A stretch of DNA of 64,000 nt, taken from assembly GCA_013335535.1 (NCBI GenBank), contig JAAXVL010000001.1, positions 699,764 through 763,763 of the forward strand, in the 5' to 3' direction. The stretch comes from Azonexaceae bacterium. Its GTDB lineage: Bacteria > Pseudomonadota > Gammaproteobacteria > Burkholderiales > Rhodocyclaceae. Position 1 is the first letter of the stretch; each line of letters starts with the position of its first letter. Below the pieces are notes generated by a model that was not told the origin of the DNA, did no database searches, and saw only the letters and a program-made list of their open reading frames with translations. The position numbers were made by a program, and so were the translations under genes. This document shows positions 53,448 through 63,720 of this stretch, in pieces.

Positions 53448-55957
53448 AGCTCAATCGACGCGATTTCATCAAGGCCAACGCAGCAGCGGCGGCCATGTCA
53501 GCGGCAGGCTTGTCCGCGCCCGGTACGGCTGTGGCTCAGGGCAAGGACGAGATTCGATGGGACAAGGCAGCCTGCCGTTTCTGTGGCACCGGTTGCGGTG
53601 TGTTGGTCGGGACGCAGGACGGACGCGTCGTGGCTACCCAGGGCGACCCGGATGCGCCGGTCAATCGTGGTCTGAACTGTATCAAGGGCTATTTCCTGTC
53701 CAAGATCATGTACGGTGCCGATCGTCTGAAGACGCCGCTGCTCCGGATGAAGGATGGCAAGTACGACAAGAACGGCGAGTTTGCGCCGGTGTCCTGGAAA
53801 CAGGCCTTCGACATCATGGAAGAAAAGGCCAAGGCGACGCTCAAGGCCAAAGGCCCGAACGGCCTCGCCATGTTCGGCTCGGGCCAGTGGACGGTGTGGG
53901 AAGGCTACGCCGCGTCGAAGCTCATGAAGGCCGGCTTCCGCACCAATAACCTCGACCCCAATGCCCGCCACTGCATGGCCTCGGCCGTTGCTGGCTTCAT
54001 GCGCACCTTCGGCATCGACGAACCGATGGGTTGCTACGACGATATCGAGCATGCCGACGCCTTCGTGCTGTGGGGCTCGAACATGGCCGAGATGCACCCG
54101 ATCCTGTGGACGCGTATTACCGACCGCAAGCTGTCGAACAAGGGCGTAAAGGTTGCCGTGTTGTCGACCTTCGAGCACCGCTCGTACGAGCTGGCCGACA
54201 TCCCGATGATTTTCAAGCCGCAGACGGATTTGGCGATCCTCAACTACATCGCCAACTACATCATCCAGACCGGCAAGGTAAATCAGGCTTTTGTCGACAA
54301 GAATATCAATTTCAAGAAGAGCGCCACCGACATCGGCTACGGCCTGCGTCCGACCCATGCGCTGGAAAAAGATGCGACGAGCAACGGCTACCCCGGTGCC
54401 GACGGCAAGCCGAAGGGCGACACCGGCAAGTCCGATCCGATCACTTTCGACGAATTCAAGAAATTCGTCTCGGAATACACCGCCGAGAAAGTCTCCAAGC
54501 TGTCCGGCGTTGCCGAGAAGGATCTTAAGGCGCTGGCCGAGTTGTACGCCGATCCCAAGGTCAAGATCATTTCCTTCTGGACCATGGGTTTCAACCAGCA
54601 CACCCGCGGCACCTGGGCCAACAATCTCGTCTATAACATCCACCTGCTGACCGGCAAGATTTCCGAGCCGGGCAACAGCCCGTTCTCGCTGACCGGCCAG
54701 CCGTCCGCCTGTGGCACAGCGCGTGAAGTCGGTACCTTCTCGCATCGTCTGCCGGCCGACATGGTTGTCACCAACCCGGAACACCGCAAGCACACCGAAG
54801 AGTTGTGGCAGCTGCCGGAAGGCACGATTCCCGACAAGGTTGGTTACCACGCGGTCGCCATGGCGCGGGCACTGAAGGACGGCAAGGTCAATTTCTACTG
54901 GCAGCAGTGCAACAACAACATGCAGGCCGGGCCGAACATCAACGAAGAGCTCTATCCGGGCTGGCGCAAGCCGGAGAACTTCATCGTCGTTTCCGATCCG
55001 TACCCGACGGTGTCGGCGATGGCCGCCGACCTCATCCTGCCGACTGCCATGTGGGTCGAGAAGGAAGGTGCCTACGGCAACGCCGAGCGGCGCACCCAGC
55101 TCTGGCGTCAGCAGGTCAAGGCGCCGGGCGAGGCTCGCTCCGATCTGTGGCAGGTCATGGAATTCGCCAAGCGCTTCAAGATGGAAGAGGTCTGGCCGGC
55201 CGAGTTGCTCGCCAAGGCACCGAAGCTCAAAGGCAAGACAATGTTCGACGCGCTGTTTGCCAATGGCGTGGTCAATAAGTACTCGGTCAAGGAAACGCAG
55301 GCCGGCTTCGACAACGACGAATCCAAGCACTTCGGCTTCTACGTCCAGAAGGGGTTGTTCGAGGAATACGCTTCGTTCGGCCGTGGCCATGGCCACGATC
55401 TGGCACCGTTCGAGCAATACCATCAGGCCCGCGGTCTGCGCTGGCCGGTTGTCGATGGCAAGGAAACGCTGTGGCGCTTCCGCGAAGGTTATGACCCGTA
55501 CGTCAAGAAGGGCGAGGGCGTGAAGTTCTATGGTCACAAGGACGGCAAGGCAGTCATTTTTGCGCTGCCCTACCAGCCGCCTGCCGAGTCGCCGGACAAG
55601 GAATTCGACATGTGGCTGTCCACCGGTCGTGTCCTTGAGCACTGGCACACCGGCACCATGACCCGTCGCGTTCCCGAGCTGTACAAGGCCTTCCCGGATG
55701 CGGTTGTCTTCATGCATCCGGATGATGCCAAGGCGCGTGGTTTGCAGCGCGGCATGGAGGTCAAGGTGGCGTCGCGGCGCGGTGAAATCCAGCTACGCGT
55801 CGAGACGCGCGGTCGCAACAAGCCGCCGCGTGGCCTGGTCTTCATCCCGTTCTTCGACGCCGGTCGCCTGGTCAACAAGCTGACACTCGACGCCACTTGC
55901 CCGATTTCGAAGGAAACGGACTACAAGAAGTGCGCCGTCAAAGTCACGCGGGCCTGA
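53444..55957 (+). CDS. napA: Periplasmic nitrate reductase catalytic subunit
   Basis: An 837-residue molybdopterin enzyme that reduces nitrate to nitrite in the periplasm. The Tat signal is [20 protein letters not shown]. The 4Fe-4S ligands are in [10 protein letters not shown] and GLNCIKGYF near residues 46-86. The molybdenum-ligand Cys is in [14 protein letters not shown] near residue 178. The rest is standard for the Bis-MGD family. Start is GTG 53444 with AGGAGG upstream. It overlaps napD. Confidence 0.98.
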   Translation: MKLNRRDFIKANAAAAAMSAAGLSAPGTAVAQGKDEIRWDKAACRFCGTGCGVLVGTQDGRVVATQGDPDAPVNRGLNCIKGYFLSKIMYGADRLKTPLLRMKDGKYDKNGEFAPVSWKQAFDIMEEKAKATLKAKGPNGLAMFGSGQWTVWEGYAASKLMKAGFRTNNLDPNARHCMASAVAGFMRTFGIDEPMGCYDDIEHADAFVLWGSNMAEMHPILWTRITDRKLSNKGVKVAVLSTFEHRSYELADIPMIFKPQTDLAILNYIANYIIQTGKVNQAFVDKNINFKKSATDIGYGLRPTHALEKDATSNGYPGADGKPKGDTGKSDPITFDEFKKFVSEYTAEKVSKLSGVAEKDLKALAELYADPKVKIISFWTMGFNQHTRGTWANNLVYNIHLLTGKISEPGNSPFSLTGQPSACGTAREVGTFSHRLPADMVVTNPEHRKHTEELWQLPEGTIPDKVGYHAVAMARALKDGKVNFYWQQCNNNMQAGPNINEELYPGWRKPENFIVVSDPYPTVSAMAADLILPTAMWVEKEGAYGNAERRTQLWRQQVKAPGEARSDLWQVMEFAKRFKMEEVWPAELLAKAPKLKGKTMFDALFANGVVNKYSVKETQAGFDNDESKHFGFYVQKGLFEEYASFGRGHGHDLAPFEQYHQARGLRWPVVDGKETLWRFREGYDPYVKKGEGVKFYGHKDGKAVIFALPYQPPAESPDKEFDMWLSTGRVLEHWHTGTMTRRVPELYKAFPDAVVFMHPDDAKARGLQRGMEVKVASRRGEIQLRVETRGRNKPPRGLVFIPFFDAGRLVNKLTLDATCPISKETDYKKCAVKVTRA

Positions 55958-55969
55958 TGGGGTCGGATT

Positions 55970-56006
55970 CCACGGTCAACCGGAAAAATAAGCCAAAAAG
56001 CGAATG
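55970..56006 (+). repeat. Dispersed 37-base element, copy 17 (napA-napB gap)
   Basis: Core CCACGGTCAACCGG, AAAAATA, then AGCCAAAAAGCGAATG. It lies 12 bases past the napA stop inside the nap operon. Confidence 0.92.
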
Positions 56007-56043
56007 GAGCCTCGGCTCCAAACGCTCATCGGAGGTAATGAAT

Positions 56044-56487
56044 ATGAGATTGATCACTGCACTGGCCCTGGCCGCCGGCATGCTCCTGGGGGGAGTTGGC
56101 GGCGTCAGCGCGCAGGAATTGCGGGTGAATGAGATCGGCATCGAGTCGATCGAGGGGAATTCCAAGGTCGATATGTTCCGGCCCGAGAAAGATCAGGCCA
56201 CGATCCCGCGCAACTTCCAGAAACAGCCGCCGCTGATCCCGCACAGCATCAAGGGTTACAACATCACCCAGAACTTCAACAAGTGCATGGACTGTCACTC
56301 GAAGGAGCGGGCCGACGAAACCGGGGCAACCAAGGTGGCGAAATCCCACTATCTCGACCGCGAAGATAAGAAGCAGGCCAATATCTCGCCGCGCCGCTAT
56401 TTCTGCATGCAGTGCCACGTGCCGCAATTCGACGCCAAGCCGCTCGTCGCCAATACCTATAAGCCGGCCACCAAGAAGGGGGAATGA
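56044..56487 (+). CDS. napB: Periplasmic nitrate reductase diheme cytochrome c subunit
   Basis: A 147-residue secreted diheme cytochrome that hands electrons to NapA. The signal peptide ends near VSAQ. Two heme-binding motifs CMDCH and CMQCH are present, with the NapB segments [20 protein letters not shown] and [15 protein letters not shown] at 56031-56035 favours ATG 56044 over 56038. The stop overlaps napC. Confidence 0.95.
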   Translation: MRLITALALAAGMLLGGVGGVSAQELRVNEIGIESIEGNSKVDMFRPEKDQATIPRNFQKQPPLIPHSIKGYNITQNFNKCMDCHSKERADETGATKVAKSHYLDREDKKQANISPRRYFCMQCHVPQFDAKPLVANTYKPATKKGE

Positions 56488-57134
56488 TGAGTCTCGATAA
56501 ATTCACGCCCGCATGGGTCAAGCGCATCGGGCTGGTCACCGTATTGGGCCTGTTCGTCGCCGGTATCGTTTTCTGGGGCGGCTTCAACTGGGCCCTGGAA
56601 TCGACCAACAAGGAATCGTTCTGCATCTCCTGCCACGAGATGGAGGAAAACGTCTTCCGCGAGTACCAGAACACGGTGCACTACACCAATCGTACTGGCG
56701 TCCGCGCCACCTGCCCGGATTGCCACGTGCCCAAGGAATGGGGGCCGAAGATGATCCGCAAGATCCAGGCTTCCAACGAAGTGCTGCACAAGATCCTCGG
56801 CACCATCGACACGCCGGAGAAGTTCAACGCCAAGCGCGGCCAGCTCGCCCAGAACGAGTGGCGACGCATGAAGGCGAACGACTCGCAGGAATGTCGCAAC
56901 TGCCATCGCTACGACTACATGGACTACACCGAGCAGGGCAACCGGGCAGCCAAGCAGCACCCGCAAGCCTTCACCGAGGGGAAGACCTGTATCGACTGCC
57001 ACAAGGGCATTGCCCACCAGTTGCCGGCAATCGACCAGCACATCGGCAAGCAGAATGACGGTGCCGTGGCAATCTCGCATGGCGAAAAACCGGCTGAGGC
57101 AGCCAAGGAAGAAGAGAAGCCCGCAGCCAAATAA
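56484..57134 (+). CDS. napC: NapC tetraheme quinol dehydrogenase
   Basis: A 216-residue membrane-anchored tetraheme cytochrome of the NapC/NirT family that passes electrons from quinol to NapB. An N-terminal anchor ([20 protein letters not shown]) is followed by four CxxCH motifs: CISCH, CPDCH, CRNCH and CIDCH. No napE, napF, napG or napH is seen, so this is the short napDABC version. A terminator follows. Confidence 0.96.
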   Translation: MMSLDKFTPAWVKRIGLVTVLGLFVAGIVFWGGFNWALESTNKESFCISCHEMEENVFREYQNTVHYTNRTGVRATCPDCHVPKEWGPKMIRKIQASNEVLHKILGTIDTPEKFNAKRGQLAQNEWRRMKANDSQECRNCHRYDYMDYTEQGNRAAKQHPQAFTEGKTCIDCHKGIAHQLPAIDQHIGKQNDGAVAISHGEKPAEAAKEEEKPAAK

Positions 57135-57155
57135 CACCTTTGCTGATGGCATCAA

Positions 57156-57190
57156 GACAAACCCGGTCGCGTGCCGGGTTTGTCGTTTTT
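57156..57190 (+). terminator. Terminator of the nap operon
   Basis: GACAAACCCGG and CCGGGTTTGTC pair perfectly around seven bases, followed by GTTTTT. Confidence 0.93.
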
Positions 57191-57358
57191 GGGCTGAATG
57201 AGCTTCCTTGCGTATGAAAATTACAAATATTCACGCAATCGCCTGCAAATAGGCGCTCTCAGGGCAACACTAATTCAAAAAGGTATGCTACTTTTGTCGT
57301 GCTGCCGTTCCGACGGCCAGTTTTCTTAAACATTGATAGGTAACTAGGAGGCACTTAG

Positions 57359-57661
57359 ATGAATAAATCCGAGCTGGTCGAAGTTGCTGCAAAAGAAGCT
57401 GGTATAACCAAGGCTGCTGCTGACAAGGCGCTGTCGGCCATCATCGGCGCGGTGGTCAAGACCGTGACCAAGGGGGAGTCTGTTACACTCGTTGGCTTCG
57501 GTACTTTCAAGTCCGCCAAGCGCGCAGCGCGCACCGGCAAGAATCCAAAAACCGGCGCTACGTTGAAAATTCCCGCTACCACGGTTCCGAAATTTACTGC
57601 TGGTACGGCTTTCAAAGCCTCGGTCGCAGCCAAGAAGACCGCTGCTGCCAAAAAGAAGTAA
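57359..57661 (+). CDS. HU-family DNA-binding protein
   Basis: A 100-residue histone-like protein. It starts MNKSELVEVAAKEAGITKAA, has the HU arm GFGTFKSAKRAARTGKNPKT and ends with a short basic tail (VAAKKTAAAKKK) beyond the usual 90 residues. It bends and compacts DNA. TAGGAGG precedes the ATG. It has its own terminator (57678-57711). It may be one of several HU/IHF genes; which subclass is not decidable here. Confidence 0.93.
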   Translation: MNKSELVEVAAKEAGITKAAADKALSAIIGAVVKTVTKGESVTLVGFGTFKSAKRAARTGKNPKTGATLKIPATTVPKFTAGTAFKASVAAKKTAAAKKK

Positions 57662-57677
57662 TCCAGTGTTATGGAAT

Positions 57678-57711
57678 GCGGAGGTCGTCCTCGACGGGCT
57701 CCGCTTTTTTT
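57678..57711 (+). terminator. Terminator of the HU gene
   Basis: GCGGAG and CTCCGC form the outer stem around a partly paired 15-base interior, followed by seven T. Confidence 0.85.
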
Positions 57712-57719
57712 AAGTTGCA

Positions 57720-58082
57720 ATGAACAATCCCAATCCAGAAAATCCCCCCGAAGCTCCCGTTACGGTAGCCCCGCAGCCTGATACGCGCCGCCGCTTGCGT
57801 GACCTGCTTTCGATTCCCGAGCGTGATCGAACCGACGAGCAGTGGGACGAAATCATCGAGCTGGAAATCCAGCTCGCACCGGGTAACCGTGTTTCCGGTA
57901 ATGAGCCGCATGGCGGCAATGCTGGCCGTGGCAACATGCAGCATGGCAAGCCGGGCGGCAACGCCGGCGCCGGTGGCGGTATTGGCCAACAGCAAAAGAA
58001 GCATCGCCCGCGTACCAACAACAATCGCCGGCCGCGCCAGAACAAGCCGCAAACGGGCGGTGGCGGTGGCACCCCCGCCTGA
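57720..58082 (+). CDS. Gly/Asn/Arg-rich small protein, unknown function
   Basis: A 120-residue ORF. Residues 20-55 (TRRRLRDLLSIPERDRTDEQ WDEIIELEIQLAPGN) look like a folded acidic helix pair. The rest is a low-complexity Gly/Asn/Lys/Arg tail that might bind nucleic acid. No clear Shine-Dalgarno sequence is visible, because the ATG lies just after the HU terminator. I do not recognise the family. Confidence 0.55.
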   Translation: MNNPNPENPPEAPVTVAPQPDTRRRLRDLLSIPERDRTDEQWDEIIELEIQLAPGNRVSGNEPHGGNAGRGNMQHGKPGGNAGAGGGIGQQQKKHRPRTNNNRRPRQNKPQTGGGGGTPA

Positions 58083-58122
58083 TCTGCTTGTTTCATTCTC
58101 CTGAAACGGCATAATCGCCGTC

Positions 58123-59286
58123 ATGCAGCAGTTTGATCTGATCATCGTTGGCGGAGGCCTGGCCGGTGCTAGTCTCGCCTTGGCCTTGCGCGACACGCGC
58201 TTGCGCATCGCGCTCGTAGAAAATAACGCGCCGCATCTCCCCGATGGCTGGGACTCGCGTATTTACGCCATCAGCCCGGCCAATGTTGCATTCCTCGAAT
58301 CGATTGGAGCGTGGCGTCACTTGGATGCAGCAAGAGCGGCGCCGATCCGTGCCATGGAAATCCACGGCGACGGTATCGGTCGCATCGACTTTTCAGCGTT
58401 TGAGACCGGCGTTTCTGAACTGGGCTGGATTCTCGAATCGTCCCAGATGGCATGCGAGTTCTGGGAAAGTGCCAAGCGCCAGGGTAATCTGACGCTTTTC
58501 TGTCCAGCTCAGCCGGATGGGCTGGAGTTGCGCCACGACGCTGCTGTTTTGCGCCTTCGCGATGGTACGATGCTCTCGTCTCGCCTCCTGATTGGGGCGG
58601 ACGGCCGTGATTCGTGGGTGCGGCAGACTGCTGGGCTTGATGCCGTTAATACGCCGTACGGCGAAAAAGGTGTGGTCGCTAATTTTGCCACTGAAAAACG
58701 TCACAACAACACGGCATTCCAGTGGTTTCGTGACGATGGTGTGCTGGCCTACCTTCCGTTGCCAGGAAATCGTATCTCCATCGTGTGGTCAACACCAGAT
58801 GCCCATGCGGATGAACTCTGTTCTCTGTCGTCTGAACTGCTCTGCGAACGAGTTGCTGAGGCTGGTAGTTGCGCGCTGGGCAAGCTGGATGTGCTAACGG
58901 CACCGGTGGCTTTCCCCTTGCGCCTGATGCGTGTGCCGCAAACTGTCGCGCCACGACTTGCGTTGGTTGGGGATGCGGCTCATGGTATTCATCCTTTGTC
59001 GGGGCATGGCATTAATCTTGGTTTTCAGGATGCCATGACGCTTGCCGCGCAATTGGCTGCAACGCAGCCATGGCACGATATTGGTGAGGAGCGCTTCCTA
59101 CAGCGTTATCAGCGCGCCCGGCGCGAGGAAACCGTATTGATGCAGACAACGACAGATAGTTTGCGTCGTTTGTTCAAGAACTCATCGCCGGGGGTGCGCC
59201 CGTTGCGCAATCTTGGGCTGAATCTGGCCAACGGCCTGCCGTTAATCAAAAATGCCCTGGTGCGGTATGCTCTCGGCGCCCTTTAG
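58123..59286 (+). CDS. UbiH/UbiF-family FAD-dependent hydroxylase
   Basis: A 387-residue flavoprotein monooxygenase of the ubiquinone-biosynthesis group. It has the FAD motif LIIVGGGLAGASLALAL near residue 6, the inner motif LLIGADGRDSWVR near residue 158, and the second FAD motif LVGDAAHGIHPLSGHGINLG near residue 283. It hydroxylates the quinone ring in family members. Which ring position it targets (UbiH, UbiF, UbiI or UbiM type) cannot be decided. A CATAAT box lies seven bases before the ATG with no ribosome binding site, so the mRNA may be leaderless. dsbC follows after nine bases. Confidence 0.9.
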   Translation: MQQFDLIIVGGGLAGASLALALRDTRLRIALVENNAPHLPDGWDSRIYAISPANVAFLESIGAWRHLDAARAAPIRAMEIHGDGIGRIDFSAFETGVSELGWILESSQMACEFWESAKRQGNLTLFCPAQPDGLELRHDAAVLRLRDGTMLSSRLLIGADGRDSWVRQTAGLDAVNTPYGEKGVVANFATEKRHNNTAFQWFRDDGVLAYLPLPGNRISIVWSTPDAHADELCSLSSELLCERVAEAGSCALGKLDVLTAPVAFPLRLMRVPQTVAPRLALVGDAAHGIHPLSGHGINLGFQDAMTLAAQLAATQPWHDIGEERFLQRYQRARREETVLMQTTTDSLRRLFKNSSPGVRPLRNLGLNLANGLPLIKNALVRYALGAL

Positions 59287-59295
59287 GAGAATTGC

Positions 59296-60000
59296 ATGTT
59301 GAAAAAATTGCTGCCGATGGCTTTGGCAATCGCGTTCAGTCTGAATGTTGCAGCCGATGAGGCGGATATTCGGAAGATGATGGAAGCCAAGCTCGGCACC
59401 AAGGTGGAAAGCGTCACCAAGTCCGGTTACATGGGGCTTTATGAAGTCTACGCCGACGGCAATATTTTCTACACTGACGAGAAAATGTCGGCCATCGTGG
59501 TCAGCGGGCAGCTGATCGACGCGAAAACGATGAAGAATGTCACCGACGAGCGAATGAAAAAGCTGACGGCGATCAAGTTCAGCGATCTTCCGCTCGATCG
59601 CGCCATCAAGCAGGTGCGCGGCGATGGTAAACGTGTGCTAGCCACCTTCGAGGATCCCAATTGCGGCTATTGCAAGCGTTTGGCAAAGGAATTGCAGAAG
59701 CTGGAAAACGTCACGATCTACACCTTTCTGTTACCCATTCTTTCCGAAGACTCGGTTAAAAAGTCCAAGCAGATCTGGTGCTCCGGCGAACGAGCCAAGG
59801 TATGGAATGACTGGATGATCGATGGCAAGGCGCCTGCTGGTCGTGAGGATTGCGACACTACTGCCGTTAGCAAAAATCAGGAATTTGGCCGCAAGTTGAA
59901 TATCACCGGCACGCCGACCATGTTCTTTGCCGATGGTGAGCGGGTTCCCGGTGCAATACCACTGGCCCGAATTGAGCAGAAGCTCAGCCAGACCAAGTAG
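59296..60000 (+). CDS. dsbC: Thiol:disulfide interchange protein DsbC
   Basis: A 234-residue periplasmic disulfide isomerase. The signal peptide ends near NVAA. The N-terminal dimerisation domain precedes a thioredoxin fold with the active pair FEDPNCGYCKRLAKEL near residue 118 and the cis-Pro loop GTPTMFFADGERVPG. A second Cys pair (WCSGERA and REDCDTT) is also conserved in DsbC. AGGAGA precedes the ATG. It is probably cotranscribed with the hydroxylase gene. Confidence 0.95.
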   Translation: MLKKLLPMALAIAFSLNVAADEADIRKMMEAKLGTKVESVTKSGYMGLYEVYADGNIFYTDEKMSAIVVSGQLIDAKTMKNVTDERMKKLTAIKFSDLPLDRAIKQVRGDGKRVLATFEDPNCGYCKRLAKELQKLENVTIYTFLLPILSEDSVKKSKQIWCSGERAKVWNDWMIDGKAPAGREDCDTTAVSKNQEFGRKLNITGTPTMFFADGERVPGAIPLARIEQKLSQTK

Positions 60001-60075
60001 CCCAAGGAGCTTTGCAACTGAGGCGTCCTCTCGGCGCCTCTTGTGATTGTCGTATTCGGAAGGCATGATTCCCGA

Positions 60076-62043
60076 ATGGGTATAACTTCCTCCGGACAAT
60101 TGATCGGCCGAGCCTTCGGGCCGCGTGTCCGGCTGGTTCTGTTTTTTGTGTTCACCTGGCTTGGCGTTGCCCTGTTGCTGGCGTTTTTGCTGCATGAAGG
60201 GCGACGTGAGGCGGAGCGTAAAGCGCCTTCTGTCGCGCTCGGCGTTACCTCTTTGCTGGAGGCGCGCCTCGCCGCGACGATGCGGCGCCTTCAGGGCAAC
60301 CTGGAACACCTTGCCGCTTCGCTCCCGCGGGAGGCTTTCAGGCCGCTTGCGGTCGAGCGCTTTCGGGAAACTGTGGTCAATGAACTGGAGCTCTTTTCGG
60401 GACAATTTCCGGAAGTGAGCGGTTTTCGGGTCATGGATGCTTCTGGCCATCTTCTCTACGCATCCGGCGTTGCTCAACTGCCCACCGAGTTTGTCGGTCG
60501 CAGCTATTTTGGTGCGTCCGAGGTTCAATCCGGCATTGCACTTCATTTTTCGGAAGTGATTGTTGATAAAGCCTCCGGTCGCTCATTTCTGTTCGTTATC
60601 CAGTCGGTGCGCGATACTCACGGCGATTTGCTTGGACTGGTGGCGGCCCCCCTTGATCTTGATGTGTTGGCGAAAACATTCGAGACGATCAATGTTGGCG
60701 CAAAGGGCATGCTCGGTATCTGGCGGGCTGATGATGGTCGGCAGATTTTGCAGCGGCCAGTTGTTTATGGCCGGGTTAATCAGGCATCGGAAGGTAATCC
60801 GCTGTACAGGCGGATCGAATCCGGCGAAAAGTCCGGCACGATGCGTTTGCCGGAGATGCTCGACGGCATTGAGCGTGTCTATGCGTTTCAGCGCATCGCC
60901 GACTATCCCTTGTACGTTGAAGGTGGCCTGGCGGTCGACGATTACCTGGCTGAATGGCGCCAGATGCTGTGGATTGCCCTTGTTTCGGGGCTATTGTTAT
61001 TTCTGTCCCTGTCTCTGGTCCTGATTCGTCTGCTGCGCGCGGAAAACGAAGAAGAGGTGATTGCCGGCAAGCTGGCCGAGAGCGAGGCTCGCTATCGCAT
61101 GCTGGCTGAAAATAGCCATGACGTCATCTGGACGCTCGATATTCCGTCCCGGCGCTATACCTATGTCAGTCCTTCCATAACCGACATGTGCGGCTATTTG
61201 CCGGATGAGATTGTTGGCCAGACGATCGACGCCCGACTGACGTCCGAATCGGCTACACGGCTGGCCCAGGATATCGACCAGCGTCTGCGCCGAATTGCTG
61301 CAGGCGACAAGACGGCCAATGTTGTTGTCACCGAGCTGGAGCAGGTTTGCAAGGATGGCGAGGTGATTTCGACGGAAGTCGTGTCGAGCTATCTGCTGGA
61401 TGGCGATGGTGTCGCTCATACGATTCTCGGGATAACGCGCAATGTCAGCGAACGCAAGGCGGCTGAGCAGGCATTGAGGGAAACGAATCGGCAGTTGCAT
61501 GCGCGAATCGAGGAAATTGGTCGCTTGCAGGTGGCGCTACAGGAGCTGGCGGTGCGTGACAGCCTGACGGGGCTGTACAACCGGCGGTACCTTGATGAAA
61601 CGCTGGAGCGTGAAGTTTCCCGGGCGCGCCGGGAGGGCAATCCGCTGTCGCTGGTCATGCTCGATATCGACTATTTCAAGCGGGTCAACGACACCTATGG
61701 GCACCAGGTGGGTGACGAGGCCTTGCGGATCCTGGCAACGACCTTGCTGGCTGATATCCGGACGGAAGACGTGGCCTGCCGCTATGGTGGCGAGGAGTTT
61801 CTCATCCTGCTGCCCAACATGCCGCTGGAAACTGCCGTTCAGCGCGCCGAGGCGTGGCGGAGGTCGATTGAGGAGTTGTCTATCGCCCTTGGTAACTTCC
61901 ACATTACTTTTACCATTTCCCTTGGGGTGGCTGCTTATCCCGAGCATGGCAAGACGCCTGATGATCTGACCCGATGCGCCGATCAGGCGCTCTATCACGC
62001 CAAGCACGAAGGTCGAAACCAGATTTCCATCTTTTCCGCCTGA
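60076..62043 (+). CDS. Membrane diguanylate cyclase with Cache-like and PAS domains
   Basis: A 655-residue sensor. A transmembrane segment (LVLFFVFTWLGVALLLAFLL) starts it, then a periplasmic Cache-like region of about 270 residues, a second transmembrane segment (MLWIALVSGLLLFLSLSLVL), a PAS domain (RYRMLAENSHDVIWTLDIPS), and a C-terminal GGDEF domain with CRYGGEEFLILLP. RTED five residues before GGEEF is an intact inhibitory site. It makes cyclic di-GMP. The start is uncertain: ATG 60076 or a GTG at 60043, neither with a strong ribosome binding site. Confidence 0.9.
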   Translation: MGITSSGQLIGRAFGPRVRLVLFFVFTWLGVALLLAFLLHEGRREAERKAPSVALGVTSLLEARLAATMRRLQGNLEHLAASLPREAFRPLAVERFRETVVNELELFSGQFPEVSGFRVMDASGHLLYASGVAQLPTEFVGRSYFGASEVQSGIALHFSEVIVDKASGRSFLFVIQSVRDTHGDLLGLVAAPLDLDVLAKTFETINVGAKGMLGIWRADDGRQILQRPVVYGRVNQASEGNPLYRRIESGEKSGTMRLPEMLDGIERVYAFQRIADYPLYVEGGLAVDDYLAEWRQMLWIALVSGLLLFLSLSLVLIRLLRAENEEEVIAGKLAESEARYRMLAENSHDVIWTLDIPSRRYTYVSPSITDMCGYLPDEIVGQTIDARLTSESATRLAQDIDQRLRRIAAGDKTANVVVTELEQVCKDGEVISTEVVSSYLLDGDGVAHTILGITRNVSERKAAEQALRETNRQLHARIEEIGRLQVALQELAVRDSLTGLYNRRYLDETLEREVSRARREGNPLSLVMLDIDYFKRVNDTYGHQVGDEALRILATTLLADIRTEDVACRYGGEEFLILLPNMPLETAVQRAEAWRRSIEELSIALGNFHITFTISLGVAAYPEHGKTPDDLTRCADQALYHAKHEGRNQISIFSA

Positions 62044-62276
62044 TTTTCTGGCTGCCGGCTTGATGCCGGAGCGGTGGCTCGGTCGCTGCGCACATTCCAC
62101 TTTTTACCACGTCGGCATGCGTTGCCATGGAATGTTTTTGATTTCCCTCAACTCCTGATAAGTCACTTTAAGTGTCAATGTTCTTGCATTGATTTTTAAG
62201 GATAATTTTTCTCAAAATTCGTCGCGGAAAATTTCCGTAAGTCCTTGTTGCGTAAGAAAAAATCCCAATTTCTCGC

Positions 62277-62305
62277 TTGACTGAGCAGTGTTGTTGTTCT
62301 AAAGT
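62277..62305 (+). promoter_or_regulatory. Promoter of the mra/fts cluster
   Basis: TTGACT (62277-62282), 17 bases, TAAAGT (62300-62305). The transcription start would fall inside the MraZ boxes, which fits autorepression. The AT-rich 230 bases upstream (62044-62276) hold nothing coding that I recognise. Confidence 0.65.
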
Positions 62306-62339
62306 GGGAAAACGTGTTGAAAAGTGGGTAAACGGGGAG
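62304..62339 (+). promoter_or_regulatory. MraZ-binding repeats (four 10-base-spaced units)
   Basis: GTGGGA, GTGTTG, GTGGGT and GGGGAG repeat every ten bases, separated by AAAC or AAAA. They match the TGGGN direct repeats bound by MraZ in other bacteria. The last unit also serves as part of the leader before the mraZ start at 62351. Confidence 0.75.
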
Positions 62340-62350
62340 CGAGACGAGGG

Positions 62351-62797
62351 ATGTTCGAAGGCGCGGCAGCACTGAATCTGGATGCGAAGGGACGGCTTGC
62401 CATACCGGCAAGGCACCGTGAGTCCCTGCTCGCCGCCAGTGAGGGTGGGCTGGTCCTGACGGCGCATCCGCATCGTTGCCTGCTGCTTTACCCGTCGCCG
62501 GCCTGGCAGCCGATTCGTGAGCAGATCCTCAAGGCGTCGAGCCTTGATCCGCGCTCGGCTTCGATCAAGCGCGTGCTGGTGGGTAACGCCCGTACCGAGG
62601 AGCTGGACTCCGCTGGCCGCATCCTGGTCGCGCCGGAATTGCGTGAGTACGCCAAGTTCGAAAAGACCGTCTATCTGGTCGGCATGGGAACGCACTTCGA
62701 AATCTGGAGCGAGGCCGGCTGGAAGCAGCAGAATGACCTGGCAGCGGAGGCGCTGTCCGGCGATCTGCCGCCGGGCTTCGGGGATCTTGTCCTGTGA
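62351..62797 (+). CDS. mraZ: Transcriptional regulator MraZ
   Basis: A 148-residue AbrB-like double swapped-hairpin DNA-binding protein, first gene of the division/cell-wall cluster. The two repeats show [18 protein letters not shown] near residue 8 and [19 protein letters not shown] near residue 82. It represses its own operon in other bacteria. I chose ATG 62351 (preceded by GAGACGAGGG), where the family starts, not the ATG-like codon at 62324 inside the repeats. Its stop overlaps rsmH. Confidence 0.95.
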   Translation: MFEGAAALNLDAKGRLAIPARHRESLLAASEGGLVLTAHPHRCLLLYPSPAWQPIREQILKASSLDPRSASIKRVLVGNARTEELDSAGRILVAPELREYAKFEKTVYLVGMGTHFEIWSEAGWKQQNDLAAEALSGDLPPGFGDLVL

Positions 62798-63720
62798 CCC
62801 GCGGTGCCGCCCATGTGACGGTACTGCTCGAGGAGGCGGTGGGTGCCCTGGCGATCAAAGCCGACGGCATCTACGTTGACGCCACCTTCGGGCGCGGCGG
62901 CCATAGCCGCCGGATTCTTTCCGAGTTGAATGAAAAAGGCCGCCTGGTGGCGGTCGACCGTGACCCGCAGGCGATTGCCGCCGGCGCGGCTATCGATGAT
63001 CCCCGGTTTTTGCTCGTGCATCGTGCTTTCGGCGAACTGGCCGAGGCGGCGGATGAGGCGGGCGTTAGTGGTGTTGATGGGGTTTTGTTTGATGTAGGGG
63101 TGTCGTCGCCGCAAATCGACGACGGGGAGCGTGGCTTCAGCTTTCGCTACGACGCGCCGCTCGATATGCGTATGGATACGACGCAGGGTGAGACGGCGGC
63201 CGAGTGGCTGGCGCGGGCTGAGATAAGAGACATCACGGAGGTCATTAGAAATTATGGCGAAGAACGGTTTGCTTTCCAGATTGCAAAGAAGGTTGTGGCT
63301 GCTCGGCTCGAACAACCTATTGTCACAACAGGTCAGTTCGCGGCCCTCGTACGCGAGACCGTGCGCACCCGTGAGCCAGGGCAGGACCCGGCGACGCGCA
63401 GCTTTCAAGCTTTACGGATTCATATCAATCAAGAGCTCCGCCAGCTGGAGGTAGCGCTGCCGCAGGCGCTCGAGTTGCTCAAGCCGGGTGGTCGACTGGT
63501 GGTGATCAGCTTTCACTCGCTCGAAGACCGCATCGTCAAGAACTTCATGCGTAATGAATCGGTGGCTGATGATCTGCCGAAAGGCTTGCCGTTGCGTGCC
63601 GACCAGTTGCCTAAGCCAAAGCTGCGTCTGCTTGGCAAGCCTGTGAAGCCGTCCGCCGCCGAAATCAGTGCCAATCCGCGGGCGCGCAGTGCTGTGATGC
63701 GCGTCGCCGAGAAGCTGTAA
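62794..63720 (+). CDS. rsmH: 16S rRNA (cytosine1402-N4)-methyltransferase RsmH
   Basis: A 308-residue methyltransferase (also called MraW) acting on C1402 of 16S rRNA. Motifs: [13 protein letters not shown] near the start, [16 protein letters not shown] near residue 28 for SAM binding, [20 protein letters not shown] near residue 100, and [17 protein letters not shown]. Start is GTG 62794, overlapping the mraZ stop (GTGA). Its stop overlaps the ftsL start (TAATG). Confidence 0.97.
   Translation: MTRGAAHVTVLLEEAVGALAIKADGIYVDATFGRGGHSRRILSELNEKGRLVAVDRDPQAIAAGAAIDDPRFLLVHRAFGELAEAADEAGVSGVDGVLFDVGVSSPQIDDGERGFSFRYDAPLDMRMDTTQGETAAEWLARAEIRDITEVIRNYGEERFAFQIAKKVVAARLEQPIVTTGQFAALVRETVRTREPGQDPATRSFQALRIHINQELRQLEVALPQALELLKPGGRLVVISFHSLEDRIVKNFMRNESVADDLPKGLPLRADQLPKPKLRLLGKPVKPSAAEISANPRARSAVMRVAEKL

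Noticed and set aside
53498-55717. Long minus-strand open frame opposite napA
   Set aside because: Antisense shadow; napA is unmistakable and the antisense product has no recognisable family.
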